Assembly: GCA_958430865.1 (NCBI GenBank)
Contig: CAUDNR010000058.1
Span: forward strand, 79,365 to 131,116
DNA from: Entrophospora sp. SA101
Taxonomy: Eukaryota; Glomeromycota; Glomeromycetes; Entrophosporales; Entrophosporaceae
Direction of reading: 5' to 3'
Length of the DNA: 51,752 bases
The translations under genes were made by a program, and so were the position numbers. The notes below the pieces were generated by a model, which ran no database searches, was not told the origin of the DNA, and saw only the letters and a program-made list of their open reading frames with translations. Positions 34,611-45,198 of the stretch are shown in pieces (positions within the stretch are counted from its first letter, which is position 1; the number at the start of each line of letters is the position of its first letter).

Positions 34611-34745
34611 TACTGATAAAAAAAAATTAAATTCAACAATGATTATTTTGATTTTTTTTTTACCTGTGTTTTGTGCATGAAAAAATAAATTCAACAATGG
34701 TTTATTTTGTTTTTTTTTTTACCTGTGTTTGTGTATGGAAAAAAT
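34611..34745 (-). repeat. duplicated leader intron of copy A
   Basis: A unit of about 60 bp (AACACAGGTAAAAAA ... TTGAATTTATTTTTT on the minus strand) occurs twice and a part of it a third time. Each copy holds a splice-donor-like GGTAAA. The leader of copy B (39740-39850) has the same arrangement once. The repeat therefore gives copy A several alternative 5' donors upstream of its start codon. Confidence 0.6.
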
Positions 34746-35062
34746 ATATGGGAGAAGTCTATTTTTTGCAAGTAATTATCATACAGCCTATTTATGTGCT
34801 ATGTTAATTAGTGGAAATTTTTTAATTGGTTAATATTAATCATGTGTACACACATAAAGCCACTTTTCCAAATAAACGTTTTTGTATTTTCCGACAGCCA
34901 AACTATTATGCAATATGTCGTAATGTTATGATTGGTCGTACACGTATAAAACTTGATCATACAATGATTTGTCGCGTCCGACTTATCGAGTGTAATATAA
35001 TGTCAAAATCAAAAATTATAAATTATATTATATTATTAAAATCTTAGCTGAAATGTTTATCT

Positions 35063-35200
35063 AGAACATATTCTATATCAGATTCCAATAGCAATTGTTT
35101 TGACGGCTCTATTTAGTATGATACTCTTGATTGTCAATATTAATATACTTTTCAATTATTTCTTCCTCGTCCACTATATTAATTCCTCTTGACCCTTTCA
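35063..35200 (-). pseudogene. hAT transposase C-terminal fragment
   Basis: Closely similar to 42686-42800 (shared run ATTCTTGATTGTCAATATTA and continuing beyond it) and encodes the same acidic peptide IVDEEEIIEKYINID on the minus strand. Only the last part of the transposase is present. It lies upstream of Zn2Cys6 copy A as the larger fragment lies upstream of copy B. Confidence 0.65.
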
Positions 35201-35269
35201 CCAGTGTATAAAAATTCACTGATCAATTTTTGTGTATGTTTGCACAAAATTTTTTGAAGATTGTTTAAA

Positions 35270-35409
35270 ATCGTATTTTTCCGCAAAATCATCCGCAATT
35301 TTGCGCAGCATCATGGGAATATCCAATTTTATTGGTGGGTTGAGTTCGTGTTATCCTTATTTAGAGATCGATTTGGCGATTGCGGATGATTTTTGCGGAA
35401 CAATACATG
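35270..35409. mobile_element. small inverted-repeat element, about 140 bp
   Basis: TTCCGCAAAATCATCCGCAA (35279-35298) pairs with the inverted copy ending at 35400 with one single-base indel; pairing continues imperfectly to about 35270 and 35409. The loop is about 75 nt. A frame (35232-35462) reads through it and is an artefact of the repeat. Confidence 0.6.
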
Positions 35410-35462
35410 ATTATTATGATTTTAATTTGTTTGCTGGTCAATTCAGTAAAATTGTAAGATAA

Positions 35463-36344
35463 ACATAAATTTCAAGAAAAAAATTACATTTTTCTATCTT
35501 TACTACTGTAAAATAGTAATTTTTCATATCACGAGAAACCAATAAATAAATCGGAAATGATTTATGAAAGTTGCACGCAAATAAAATCAGAAAATTGATC
35601 ATAATCAAAAGTATTCAAACCAGCCAAATTTCATATTTTTATTCAATTACCAATAAAATAATTGACTCACGGAAAATATCTCAAACAATGGAAAAATAAA
35701 TATTCCTAACATTCTAAAATCTAACCTTTAATTCTTAGATTTAATTTAAACGAAGGAATTTAAATGATTGGATCACTTTAGAAATAACTTGAAAATAATT
35801 CTACACAGAAGGTTCAAATAATACATTTAATTAGAATAAATTAGGATTTCAAAAGAAATCGGAGAACTAGATAATAGAACCTTTAACATTATAAATAACG
35901 TTGTGATTTTCTCAACTTCACGTATCATCCTGAATCATCCTTTTATAATCGTCATAATAATAAATAACACTGCCCTTAACCTTGTCCTTGTTGTTGTCCT
36001 TGTTGTTATTTTTGAATACTATGTTTTCTTAATGACAATAAATCTATCTCTAACAATGAACTCGTACTAATCCCGTGCATAACCATTTTCTCTTATTTTA
36101 TATTTGTCTCTGTTATTTTTATTATTTTTTATCTCTTTTCTTTTCTTTTAGTGAGGTAATATTTAATAAATTTTATTTAGTAGTTTTTGCTGACTTGGTA
36201 GCAAAGAGAAAAACGGCTAGAAGAACACCCACCAAGAAACGTGATCAGGATATATAGTGTAAAATCTAAAAAGGATATTTCTTAGTATAAAGAATTATTT
36301 GAGAGTAAAGCATAAATATACATTCGCGGAATTGTTGTTACGAT
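35463..36344. other. intergenic, no gene seen
   Basis: AT-rich sequence with scattered short frames. A basic peptide at the end of 36075-36257 (AKRKTARRTPTKKRDQDI) is protein-like but has no supporting context. Confidence 0.45.
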
Positions 36345-36635
36345 TTAATACAAATAAATTGAAAGAAATTGTATTAACATTGTTGGTATACTATTATAAA
36401 TAAAATATTGAGATTTACTGTGAGACGCGGATTTCAATCTCACACTACACCAATGTTCATATGCCTTACAAAAATCAACTTCACCTACATTCTTGGGATC
36501 ATTTAATGGAATATGTAAGTGCATGTTTATAATGTTAATATTCATTCTATTTCCTAAATCTGTTTTTGTTAGATTTTGTTTCGAAAATATATGTTCAATA
36601 ACCCATTTAAAAGGGGTACTATTAGTGATTGGCAA
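36345..36635 (-). CDS. hypothetical ORF, about 90 aa
   Basis: An open minus-strand frame with balanced composition (WVIEHIFSKQNLTKTDLGNR, then EVDFCKAYEHWCSVRLK). It looks like a piece of a real protein, but no splice partners or family are apparent and the 5' side is interrupted by stops. Probably a fragment. Confidence 0.3.
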   Translation of the reverse strand: MPITNSTPFKWVIEHIFSKQNLTKTDLGNRMNINIINMHLHIPLNDPKNVGEVDFCKAYEHWCSVRLKSASHSKSQYFIYNSIPTMLIQFLSIYLY

Positions 36636-36795
36636 AATTTTATAATTGATTATCGATTTTAAAAGATCAAGTGTATGTCATTCTAAACATAATTAATGAC
36701 AACAATTCATTATAAAATATTTGGCAATTCCTTCTTTAATGGGTAAAAAAATTATTAAAAATTATTGTTTTGTTTCATGATCAACAGACTGTGAA

Positions 36796-37158
36796 CCGGT
36801 CGCGTTTACTTCGCCGAAAATTATTTCGTCGACAATCATTTCGTCGACACCCATTTCGTCGAAAGTTCATTTCGTCGAAAATTTGTTTCATCGAATGTTC
36901 ATTTCGTCGAATGTTCATTTCGTCGAAAATTATTTCATCCTCGAGCCAGAGACCGAACGAGTTAGATGTGAGGAGTGTGGGAAGTTAGTTAAGAAATTAG
37001 ATGAGGAAAGCGGGGTGTGTGGGAAGTGTGAGGAGAAATTTGTTTGACAAAATAAATTTTCGACGAAATGAACATCCGACGAAATGAACTTTCGTTGAAA
37101 CAAACTTTCGACGAAATGACTGTCGACGAGATGATTGTCGACGAAATGAATCAGACCC
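36796..37158. mobile_element. foldback element of 16-bp iterons enclosing a mini-ORF
   Basis: The left arm (about 36806-36937) consists of eight tandem units of 15-16 bp built on ATTTCGTCGA (AATCATTTCGTCGAC, AGTTCATTTCGTCGAA and so on). The right arm (about 37046-37150) is the same array inverted, with six to seven units in matching order (TTCGACGAAATGAAC...). Short outer GGTC/GACC ends frame it. Between the arms is about 110 bp of strikingly GC-rich unique sequence carrying the C-terminus of a 50-codon ORF. Total length about 360 bp. No transposase. Confidence 0.8.
36895..37047 (+). CDS. 50-aa zinc-ribbon-like mini-ORF inside the foldback element
   Basis: The ATG lies within the left iteron arm and the stop just before the right arm. 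After a short repeat-encoded N-terminus, residues from about 20 read EPETERVRCEECGKLVKKLD and continue ESGVCGKCEEKFV: two CxxC pairs 16 residues apart, the layout of a small zinc ribbon. Codon composition (GAG, GTG, TGT, GGG) is unlike every neighbouring gene, suggesting capture or foreign origin. The start site is uncertain. Protein function is unknown; metal binding is inferred from the four Cys. Confidence 0.4.
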   Translation: MFISSNVHFVENYFILEPETERVRCEECGKLVKKLDEESGVCGKCEEKFV

Positions 37159-37491
37159 CTAAAAAATAAATAATTTGAGGAAAAAGTAAAAAAGGAGCAT
37201 TGTTTGAAAGTATTCTTTAAGTGAAGCCCTATCAGAAGTTCAAGATGCTCAAAATCTTAATGATGAATCTGACTCATTAGGGCACTGACATATATTAGCT
37301 AATATTGTTTCAATAGAAGTGCTTACCCCACCACAAGGTAAGACATTTTGATCACGTGTATAAAAGTCATTTGCCTTTTTAAGTATCAACAAAATGCAAG
37401 CAAAAAAAAGAACCATCACATACCAGAAAAAGAAATTCTTCAAGCACTCTGGTTTTTTTTCAATTATATTAGGAACCACCTACATCTGAAT

Positions 37492-37800
37492 TCTTAGTAA
37501 AGAAGAAACGAAGCACTATTTTTTCTTTGGACAGGAAATTTCGGTATACAGAAGATCGTTTATTTTTTGGGCAAGTGAAATTAACCGTGTGAATTTATTT
37601 ACTGGGTCACAATTTATTAAGAAGGCAAGACTTTCTTGAGAAAGATTTTTGTTATCTTTGTTTTTATTGAATTTTTTAGTTTTTTGTGAACGAAATGAAA
37701 AATACACACGATCTACATGCGCATATTCTATAATCAAAAAAAAAAAATTGTAATAGCTATGAGGGAAATAAATACTAAAAATTTTCATAATAATAATAAT
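37492..37800. repeat. 3' flank duplicated with 33765-34100
   Basis: Partner of the block at 33765-34100. On the minus strand a frame (37788-37516) contains EYAHVDRVYF and ESLAFLINCDPVNKFTRLIS, which can also be followed, with breaks, in the other copy. It lies directly 3' of Zn2Cys6 copy B. Confidence 0.75.
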
Positions 37801-37829
37801 AATTTTTAACGAATGTAAAGATTTATTTT

Positions 37830-39735
37830 CTAATCATTTTCAAGTTTTATTAATATATCATATTCTTCAGATGTTAGAGGAACACCACCAAGTCTACGTC
37901 CATAATCAAATCTCAAATCCATCATATGTTGAGTGTTATTATCTACATAAAGTTGTACAGAAATAATATTATTTCAAAAAAAGATGTTGATATATATATA
38001 TATATATTCATTATAGTATCTACCTTGATCGAAGACGACATTTTCCGATGGTGTGGACAAAGGATTGCCTGGAAACATATTATCACACCCAAATAACAAT
38101 CTATTTCCATCGATCATATTATCTTCATTATTATTATTATTATTATTGCCATTGTTATCATTATTATCTATATAAAATTGTATAATTTAAAATCAATCAA
38201 AAAATAACATTATCTACCTTGATTGAAGTCAACATATTCTGGTAGTATGGTGGACAAAGGATTATCTGGAAACATAAGATCATATCCATGTAAAAATCCA
38301 GTTCCATTAGTAATGTTATTCTCTTCGTTGTTATTATTATTATAATTGCCATTGTTATTATGATAATTTTTTTGATCTTGAAACATAAAAATATTGTATT
38401 ATCATAAAATATATATATTTTATTTTTTTAATGTTTATTAAAATAAAAATAATAAATAATAAAAATAATAAAAATAAATAATAAAAGATAAAAAATAATA
38501 TTATCTACCTTGATTGAGGTCGACATATTCCGATTGTATGGGCAAAGGATTATCTGAAAACATACTAATACCATCATATCCAGATAAAAATCTATCTCCA
38601 TCGGTCATGTTATTCTCTTCATTGTTATTATTATTATTGTCATTGTTATTATTATCATCTATATAAAAATTGTATAATTTAAAAATAATATTATCTACCT
38701 TGATTGAAGTTGGCATCTCCTGATGGTATGGTGGACAAAGGATTATCTGGAAACATATAACCATACCCAGCTCCATTGATAATGTTATTCTCTTCGTTGT
38801 TATTATTATCTGTCATTGTCATTGTTAATATTATTATCTACATAAAATTTTATAATTAAAAAATAATATTATCTACCTTGATTGAAGTCGGCACCTTCTG
38901 ATGATATGGTGGACAAAGGATTATCTGGAAATGTATAACCAGATAAAAATCCAGCATCATCGATAATGTTATTCTCTTCGTTGTTATTATTATCTGTCGT
39001 TGTCATTGTTATTATTATCATCTACATAAAATTTTATAATTAAAAATAATATTATCTACCTCGATTGAAGTCGGTATTTTCTGATGATATGGCGGGCAAA
39101 GGATTATCTGGAAATATATAACCAGATAAAAATCCAGCTTCATCGATCATGTTATTTCTTTGTTGTTATTATTATCACATATATAAAATTGTATGATTTA
39201 AAAATAATAATATCTACCTTGATTGAAGTTGGCATCTCCTGATGATATGGCGGACAAAGGATTATCTGGAAACATATAACCACACCCAGCTCCATTGATC
39301 ATGTTATTCTCTTCGTTGGTATTATTATCTGTCATTGTCATTGTTATTATTATCATCTACATAAAATTTTATAATTAAAAAAAATAATATTGTCTACCTT
39401 GATTGAAGTCGGCATCTTCTGATGGTATGGTGGACAAAGGATTACCTGGAAGCATATTATCATACCCAGCTTCATCGATCATGTTATTCTCTTTGTTGTT
39501 ATTATTATCTGTCATTGTCATTGTTATTATTATCATCTACATAAAATTGTATAATTAAAAAATAAAAAATAATATCACCTGTCTTTTTTTTTGGCCCTCT
39601 TTGCTCTGGATTCCAACTTTTATCGCAGTTCCTACCACGTTCTAAGCATCTTTGGCAGGGAATTCCTTCGCTGCACTTCTTCCGCTCATTTTTACATTCC
39701 GAACAGGCTTTAGTTACATAGTGACCTCTTTTCAT
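37830..39735 (-). CDS. Zn2Cys6 protein with eight tandemly repeated exons, copy B, 416 aa
   Basis: Exons: 39735-39579 (finger), then 39508-39398, 39328-39218, 39137-39060, 38993-38877, 38809-38699, 38658-38509, 38376-38218, 38167-38024 (R1-R8), then 37942-37830 (end). All junctions are phase 1 and the total of 1251 nt closes in frame. Residues 11-37 are a Zn2Cys6 finger (CSECKNERKKC, CSEGIPCQRC, RGRNC). Each R exon encodes an acidic Asn/Glu-rich lead, then a core of the form GY.MFPDNPLSTI.SE.ADFNQG. A series of acidic-hydrophobic modules next to a DNA-binding finger suggests repeated transactivation segments; this is inference. R3 has lost its normal acceptor (TATATG replaces TGTAG) and is modelled from an internal AG at 39138, or may be skipped. 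The final exon has RRLGGVPLTSEEYDILIKLE. The copy A paralogue has one such middle exon. Confidence 0.7.
38024..39536 (-). repeat. tandem array of eight exon-intron units
   Basis: Eight successive units, each an acceptor region, an exon and a short intron, line up at roughly 155-190 bp for R1-R6 (longer R7 because of an AT-rich intron expansion). R1, R2, R4 and R5 are the most alike, with exons of 111, 111, 117 and 111 nt; R6-R8 (150, 159, 144 nt) are more diverged. Conserved landmarks are CAATCAAG/GTAGAT at the donor and CCAGATAATCCTTTG in the exon. The gradient of divergence from the 5' to the 3' side of the gene suggests that recent duplications occurred at the R1-R5 end. Confidence 0.9.
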
Positions 39736-41489
39736 CACTGGTAAAAAAATAAATTCAACGATGGTTAAAATGATTGTTTATTTACTAAAATTTTGATTTT
39801 TCTACCCGTGTTTGTATTTGTGTATGTATTTCCAAGAAAAAAATAGGAACGAAACGGTAATAAAAAAATTTTTTCCTTGTAAATATTTTTAAAAAGAAAG
39901 TTCCTCTAGAAACCTGCTATTTATACATTTCTTTATCTATATCGGTAAAACTGTCAATATAGCGGTATTTTTTTCAATTGGTATTCTATTAATATGTCAA
40001 CATAAACGTTTTTTTTTGTTCGGAATTTACTTTAATTGTCCAAATTAATATGTATATTATTGAATTGTTTGTTCAAAATAAAAAGATCAGATGAATGAAT
40101 TATTTTTGCGACAAATATTCCTATAAGCCGCAGCTGCATGGATAATGCCAATCAGTAATGTGACGTGTCATTGTTGCGATTCTATTCGTTAGTTCAAAAT
40201 TCCGATAATGATCATTGTTGGATGGTTGGGGCCGACAAAGTTCACCTAATTTAAGGTAAGGTTAGGTTACACAACACATATTAATATGGCAAAAAATCAC
40301 AAGACCGCGATTTTAAGGTTAAAAACTCCTTGTATATATCTATAGTATGTAAAGCTATATATTGAACTACGTAGTTTTATCACAATTTTGTTAATAAAGT
40401 TATGTTATTGTTAATTAAGGAAAACTAAATGAACAGTCTTCAGTTAACCTTAATAACTATTGATTTATAAAAAAACACTAGAGTTTTATAAGAAGACAAA
40501 GCTGTACTAATAATATTTCATTTTTATATTATTATACATATATTCACACTGTTCAAAGTCTCTTGATTTTCTCTTAGAAGTTTTCTTTTGTCCGTTTCAC
40601 ATTTTCTCATAAATGTGGGACCTTTTACTGTGAGGTAGAATTTAAAACCTTTGCTGTAAGTTGGGAAATTTCTGTGCTGTTCAGTACTGAAATAGTGAGC
40701 GATTTTAAATTAAAATCTATATATAAATAGAAATAAGAACACATTGGTGTGAATCATCATTACCAACTACAAACACTTTACACGAGCAAACAATTCAGTA
40801 AGAACGTTTTTTGGAATGATGATCTATTTATGTTCAAGCAGTTTTCCATTATCTATAATTATCTACAAGTATATTTCATATATTTTCAAGATATGTAACA
40901 TATGGGGGGATTTCTAACAAAAACCAGGTACAAGACCTCCAGACCAAAATTGAATTTTCCACAAAGATTATAACTGGCGGAAATTTTAGATATTCACTTT
41001 ATATATCAAAAACATGTGTAACATATATTGCTTATATTCAGTTTTTTTCCTAGATTATCTATTATTGCAATAATAATGTTAAATAGAGAGAGATATTAAA
41101 GGTGTTATTGGGATTCATTCAAGAGGACAGGATAGGTAAATTCAAATGTTAATTTTTTTTAATTCATGATAGTAAAGTTAGATTAGTAATAATTAATTTA
41201 TGGTTGGAGATCGAGAATTCTCACTCATTTTTTGGTTCCGATTCATCTATTCAACCGCCTAAGCTCAAGATCCTGTAAAAGCCTGGTCATATCAAACATT
41301 TATATGGCTTGTGTGATTTGTAAAACATAAAAATAAGGTATTACTTGGATCATAGAAAAAGTAATAGATTAATAAAAATATCATTAAACTTGGACAACTA
41401 CTTCACAGTACGGTTGATTTTGCTAAAGGGTATAGATGTAATTATAAATTATTTGTTTCAAATGATTGACACATTTTCCATATCTAATA
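39736..41489. other. intergenic, promoter side of copy B
   Basis: The first about 110 bp resemble the leader of copy A, including a likely 5' untranslated intron ending in ACCAG 2 nt before the ATG. The rest is AT-rich, with no supported ORF on either strand up to the inverted-repeat element at 41.5 kb. Confidence 0.5.
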
Positions 41490-41495
41490 AAGTTT

Positions 41496-42384
41496 GACGT
41501 CACGAACTCTATCCTCAAGCGCCTAAGGGTTCAGCCTTAAGGGTAAACCTCAAGTAAAACAAATTCCATTTTGGTATCAAATGTTTTTGTGTAGCTTGAG
41601 AATGTCCTCAAGCGCATGGGTTTTATCCTCAAGTGACAATTTTATGTAATAAAATTAATGATCAAGTTAAACTTGCAAATGTAATTTAACTATGTTTTTG
41701 ATTTTATAATATCAATAAAATTGTCTTATTTGCAAATTACAATGAAATCAAAATTCCCGAGAAGATTTTGAAAACTTTATTCAAAATATACTAATATGAT
41801 TAAACCTTCATCATAGCCACATAATCAATATAGGTTTTTATTTTCATTATTTAATGATAAATTTTGTCACCTGTACTCAAAAAAACAGCATTTTTGATTA
41901 TTAGTGGAGTTAATTGATAAATGTATTAAAATGAAAAACTTTAGATTTTAATAATTTTATATATAGTGGATATGAGAAAAAGATTTAAAAAACTTATATA
42001 TAAAAGTTTAAACATACAGTATATGCAGCAGGAAAAGAAATTTATTAAGAAAAATATTTTATGTAAACAAATAGACAAGACAAGTGTTTCCGTAGACAAA
42101 TGGGTCGATTATAGTCGAACATTTAATAAATAAGGGAAAGTTTATATAAACAAATTTCTATAACAGTCATTGAATAATTTATAGAAGGAAAATTTTTATT
42201 ACGTTATTAGAAACAAAGAATTTTGTTATGTGAGCGTTATCTTATTCTGGTAAATATTGACCCAAAAAATGAAATTGCTTGTGGATGATCCCCGGGTCAC
42301 TTGAGGTTCGCCCTTTATGCTGAACCTTAAGCGCTTTGGGTTTCAGCCTTAAACTCAAAAAACATCATGTTGATTATGACGTCA
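41496..42384. mobile_element. long inverted-repeat element, about 890 bp, bounded by GACGTCA
   Basis: The left arm (41512-41556: CCTCAAGCGCCTAAGGGTTC and on to AACCTCAAGT) is inverted in the right arm (42299-42355) with several mismatches and small indels. Both are flanked outside by the palindrome GACGTCA at 41496-41502 and 42378-42384. A further CCTCAAGCGCATGGG and ATCCTCAAGTGAC occur inside at about 41603-41635, so the arm motif is iterated. No transposase ORF is visible in between; non-autonomous. Confidence 0.6.
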
Positions 42385-42718
42385 CAAAGTGGAATCATAA
42401 TTACGGGATCTTAATTAACATTAACATTAATATACAAAGTTTATTATCGTGAAACCCGTCAATGATTTTGATGATGTCATAGCCTGGGAAATATGGAAAA
42501 TAACGGTAAGTTACTAAATATTACAGGTGGGTTGCACAATAAAATTATTACAATTTTTACGTATAATCCTACCCCAGTTAATTTAAAGTTAGCCGTGCAA
42601 CCTTTAATTAAAATAATCTCAAATTTTATTGATTAACGTTAATTAACATTAAATAATGTTATATTTTAAAAAAATCTTAAATCTAAAACATATTCTATAT
42701 CAATTTCACCATTAGCTC

Positions 42719-43480
42719 TCATGATTCTTGATTGTCAATATTAATATACTTTTCAATTATTTCTTCCTCATCCACTATATTATTTTCTCTTGGCTCTTCC
42801 ACCGCTACCTCTTCTTCTTCCACTTTCTTCCATTTTTTCCTTTCTTCAATCCAATTATTTTAATCTTTGATATTATTGGCTTCTTTAATTGAATCTAATT
42901 CTCTAATATATTTATTAACTGTTTCTATAAACAAATTATCCTCCATATTTTCTTCAGAATAATTAAATTTTTCTATTCCACCAGCAACGTAATATGAATG
43001 TAACTTGGCCATCTCTTGAGCTTTCCGAAGCTAAAAAAAATAATTTGAATGTTTTAATACAAGAAGATATTAATAAAAATCTTTATATAACAAAAAAATT
43101 TTCACTATCCATACCTCATATATTCAGATTAAAAATCTACCAAGTCCTAGCACAGAGAAAACCTTTTCACAATTTACATTATGAGGCAAAATATTAAGGA
43201 TTTTTCAAAGCCAACATTCGTACATGATTATAATCTTGTTTGTAACTATTCCACCAAAGTTTTGGAGCGTCTATATCATCAAGATATTCATATGCTTCGT
43301 AAGCACGGAGTTGTGTAATGAGCAAATCAACTGTTGCAATAGTTTTCTTATAGGAACCATTCATAAGCTGCTGGTTGACAAATTTTTCTTAAAGTTTCAT
43401 TCTTTGTTCAATGCTTAGGATGAAAGAAATATGCAAGAAGATAAAGTTCAAAGTCAAATTGTCTCCACACCTATTAAATA
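42719..43480 (-). pseudogene. hAT-like transposase C-terminal remnant
   Basis: On the minus strand the pieces read, in order, AYEYLDDIDAPKLWWNSYKQ, then LPHNVNCEKVFSVLG, then after an intron-like gap MAKLHSYYVAGGIEKFNYSE, and an acidic tail with EEEIIEKYINIDNQES. This is the hAT dimerisation region (W-W, then N/S-C-E-x-V/x-FS, then a helix ending in AKLH.YY). An in-frame TAA after KEANNIKD and frame changes near 43195 show that it is dead. Upstream sequence to about 44000 has no clear remainder of the gene. Confidence 0.7.
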
Positions 43481-44284
43481 ATCAAATGCTTTAGTTCTAA
43501 ATTGATGATTTATATCCTCAGATAAATCCTTGATTTCAATATTAGTTTGATTAATTGTATAAAACAATCTACAAGTGTGGTTGTAATTACATGTTTTATT
43601 GGCATTAACACCTTTGATAAATCTTCAACCTGCTACCAAAAAGCATGATTCCTTAAAATAGATTCAAATTATCAGTTAAACCATCTGGATCATTATTGAG
43701 AATTTAAAAGTATATATACAAGTAATAAGTGTACTAAAATTAATGCACTGTATTTATATAAAGATAAAATAAATATGTACTGCCATTTTTTAAACAAAGA
43801 AATAGCTTCCTTAACCCTAGGTATAATAAAAATACATGTGTTTTATAATTTTGAAAGTTATATATATATATATATATGACTGTTTTTTCAGAATTTCTTC
43901 TTTTAGGATTACACGCACACAAATCTAGAACATTGATTATGGCATTATGACCTATTACAGCTATCACTCAAATGCCGTAATATTAAGACAAATCAATTTG
44001 GGCTGCATTATAGTAATGATCAATGGATCTCTAGAAAAAATCAAAACAAATTGTAGATCTTTTAATTGAAATAAAATAATTGGCGAAAGTTTTATTATTA
44101 AATGGTCATACAACTTCCAAAATTATGTATTATGTATATTTTAACTGCTTTACAAACCTACCAAAAAACAATCAATAACTTCAAATTATAATCATAAAGT
44201 TGTCATACAAAATTCGATAACTTTTTTCATAACTTTTAAATATACTGAAGAGTCGTTTGAGTTTATTGATCCATCACTCATTCA

Positions 44285-45198
44285 TAAAGCTCTGAACAGT
44301 TCTGTTTAAATCAAAAAATTCAGTTTGGTTTCGTTTAGTTTGGTCCAGTTCAGTTTTTAAAAAAGCCAAACTGAGGATTTTTGGTTCAGTTCAGCTTTGG
44401 TTTATCTTGTGAACTGAACAGATAATAAATTGAAAAATTTCAGCTTATCCGAAATATCAATGTGCTAAATTGTTGAAGATTTGGAAACGTAAATAATAAA
44501 ATTTTTCGATTTATATTTATTCTTTCTTTAAAATTTTTTTCTTATAGTTGTAACTTATTTACTTTTTTAAAAAAAACTTTTTTAATAATAATCTTTACTT
44601 TAATATTTATAAACAGGACACATAATAAGAAAATTATGCCAATTATATTTTAATAACATGTGACGCAAAAAATTTAAAATCCGTTATAGAGTGAACTTAA
44701 CTATAATTCACTTGACTGTACTTGAATCTTTTGTCTGGGTGTAAAAACACCAAATCGCGTCATGCTTGAGCATGGTTATAGCAATGTTAGTTATTGCACT
44801 GATCTTTGTGCTTTTAATTTTGAAGTATATAGCAATAAACTTTTAAAAGCTCTATTATTCCTAATTTAAAACACGAATTGGAATGTCAAATGTTAATACT
44901 TGAGAGTTTTTTATTTGTTGTATTTTTTTTACAAAGTGTAAAAATCAACAAAATCATGTCGTGCTCAAGCTGTACCGGTTACTCGGGCTTTAAACACATA
45001 ATGGTCAGTCAATTTTGGTATGGGAAATGAGTTTTTTGCACTTATTTTTGCGACTTTTAATCTAAATGATTTTTTTATCTTATAAAATTCGATTCGGTTT
45101 CAGTTTGCGTTTAATAAAGTTCAGTTTGGTTTGATTATAAACCAAAATTTTGCTGTTTGCACTCTAAACCACGCCGAACCAAATCGTTCGGAGCTTTA
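44285..45198. mobile_element. non-autonomous hAT element, 914 bp, intact target duplication
   Basis: The left end TAAAGCTCTGAAC (44285-44297) and right end GTTCGGAGCTTTA (45186-45198) are 13-bp inverted repeats with one mismatch. The exact 8-bp sequence CTCATTCA flanks both sides (44277-44284 and 45199-45206), the hallmark of hAT insertion. The interior has many subterminal GGTTTGGT/CAGTTC-type motifs near both ends and no transposase. Termini differ from those of the 7.5 kb hAT element, so it needs a different transposase source. Confidence 0.9.

Noticed and set aside
34826..35047. Plus-strand ORF of 73 codons
   Set aside because: No recognisable family or splice partners, and it lies just upstream of a hAT fragment read on the other strand.
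35232..35462. Plus-strand ORF of 76 codons
   Set aside because: Both halves lie in the arms of a small inverted-repeat element, so the frame is a by-product of the repeat.
36796..37158. CRISPR-like short repeat array
   Set aside because: Units are 15-16 bp without spacers, and the second array is an exact inversion, so this is a foldback element.
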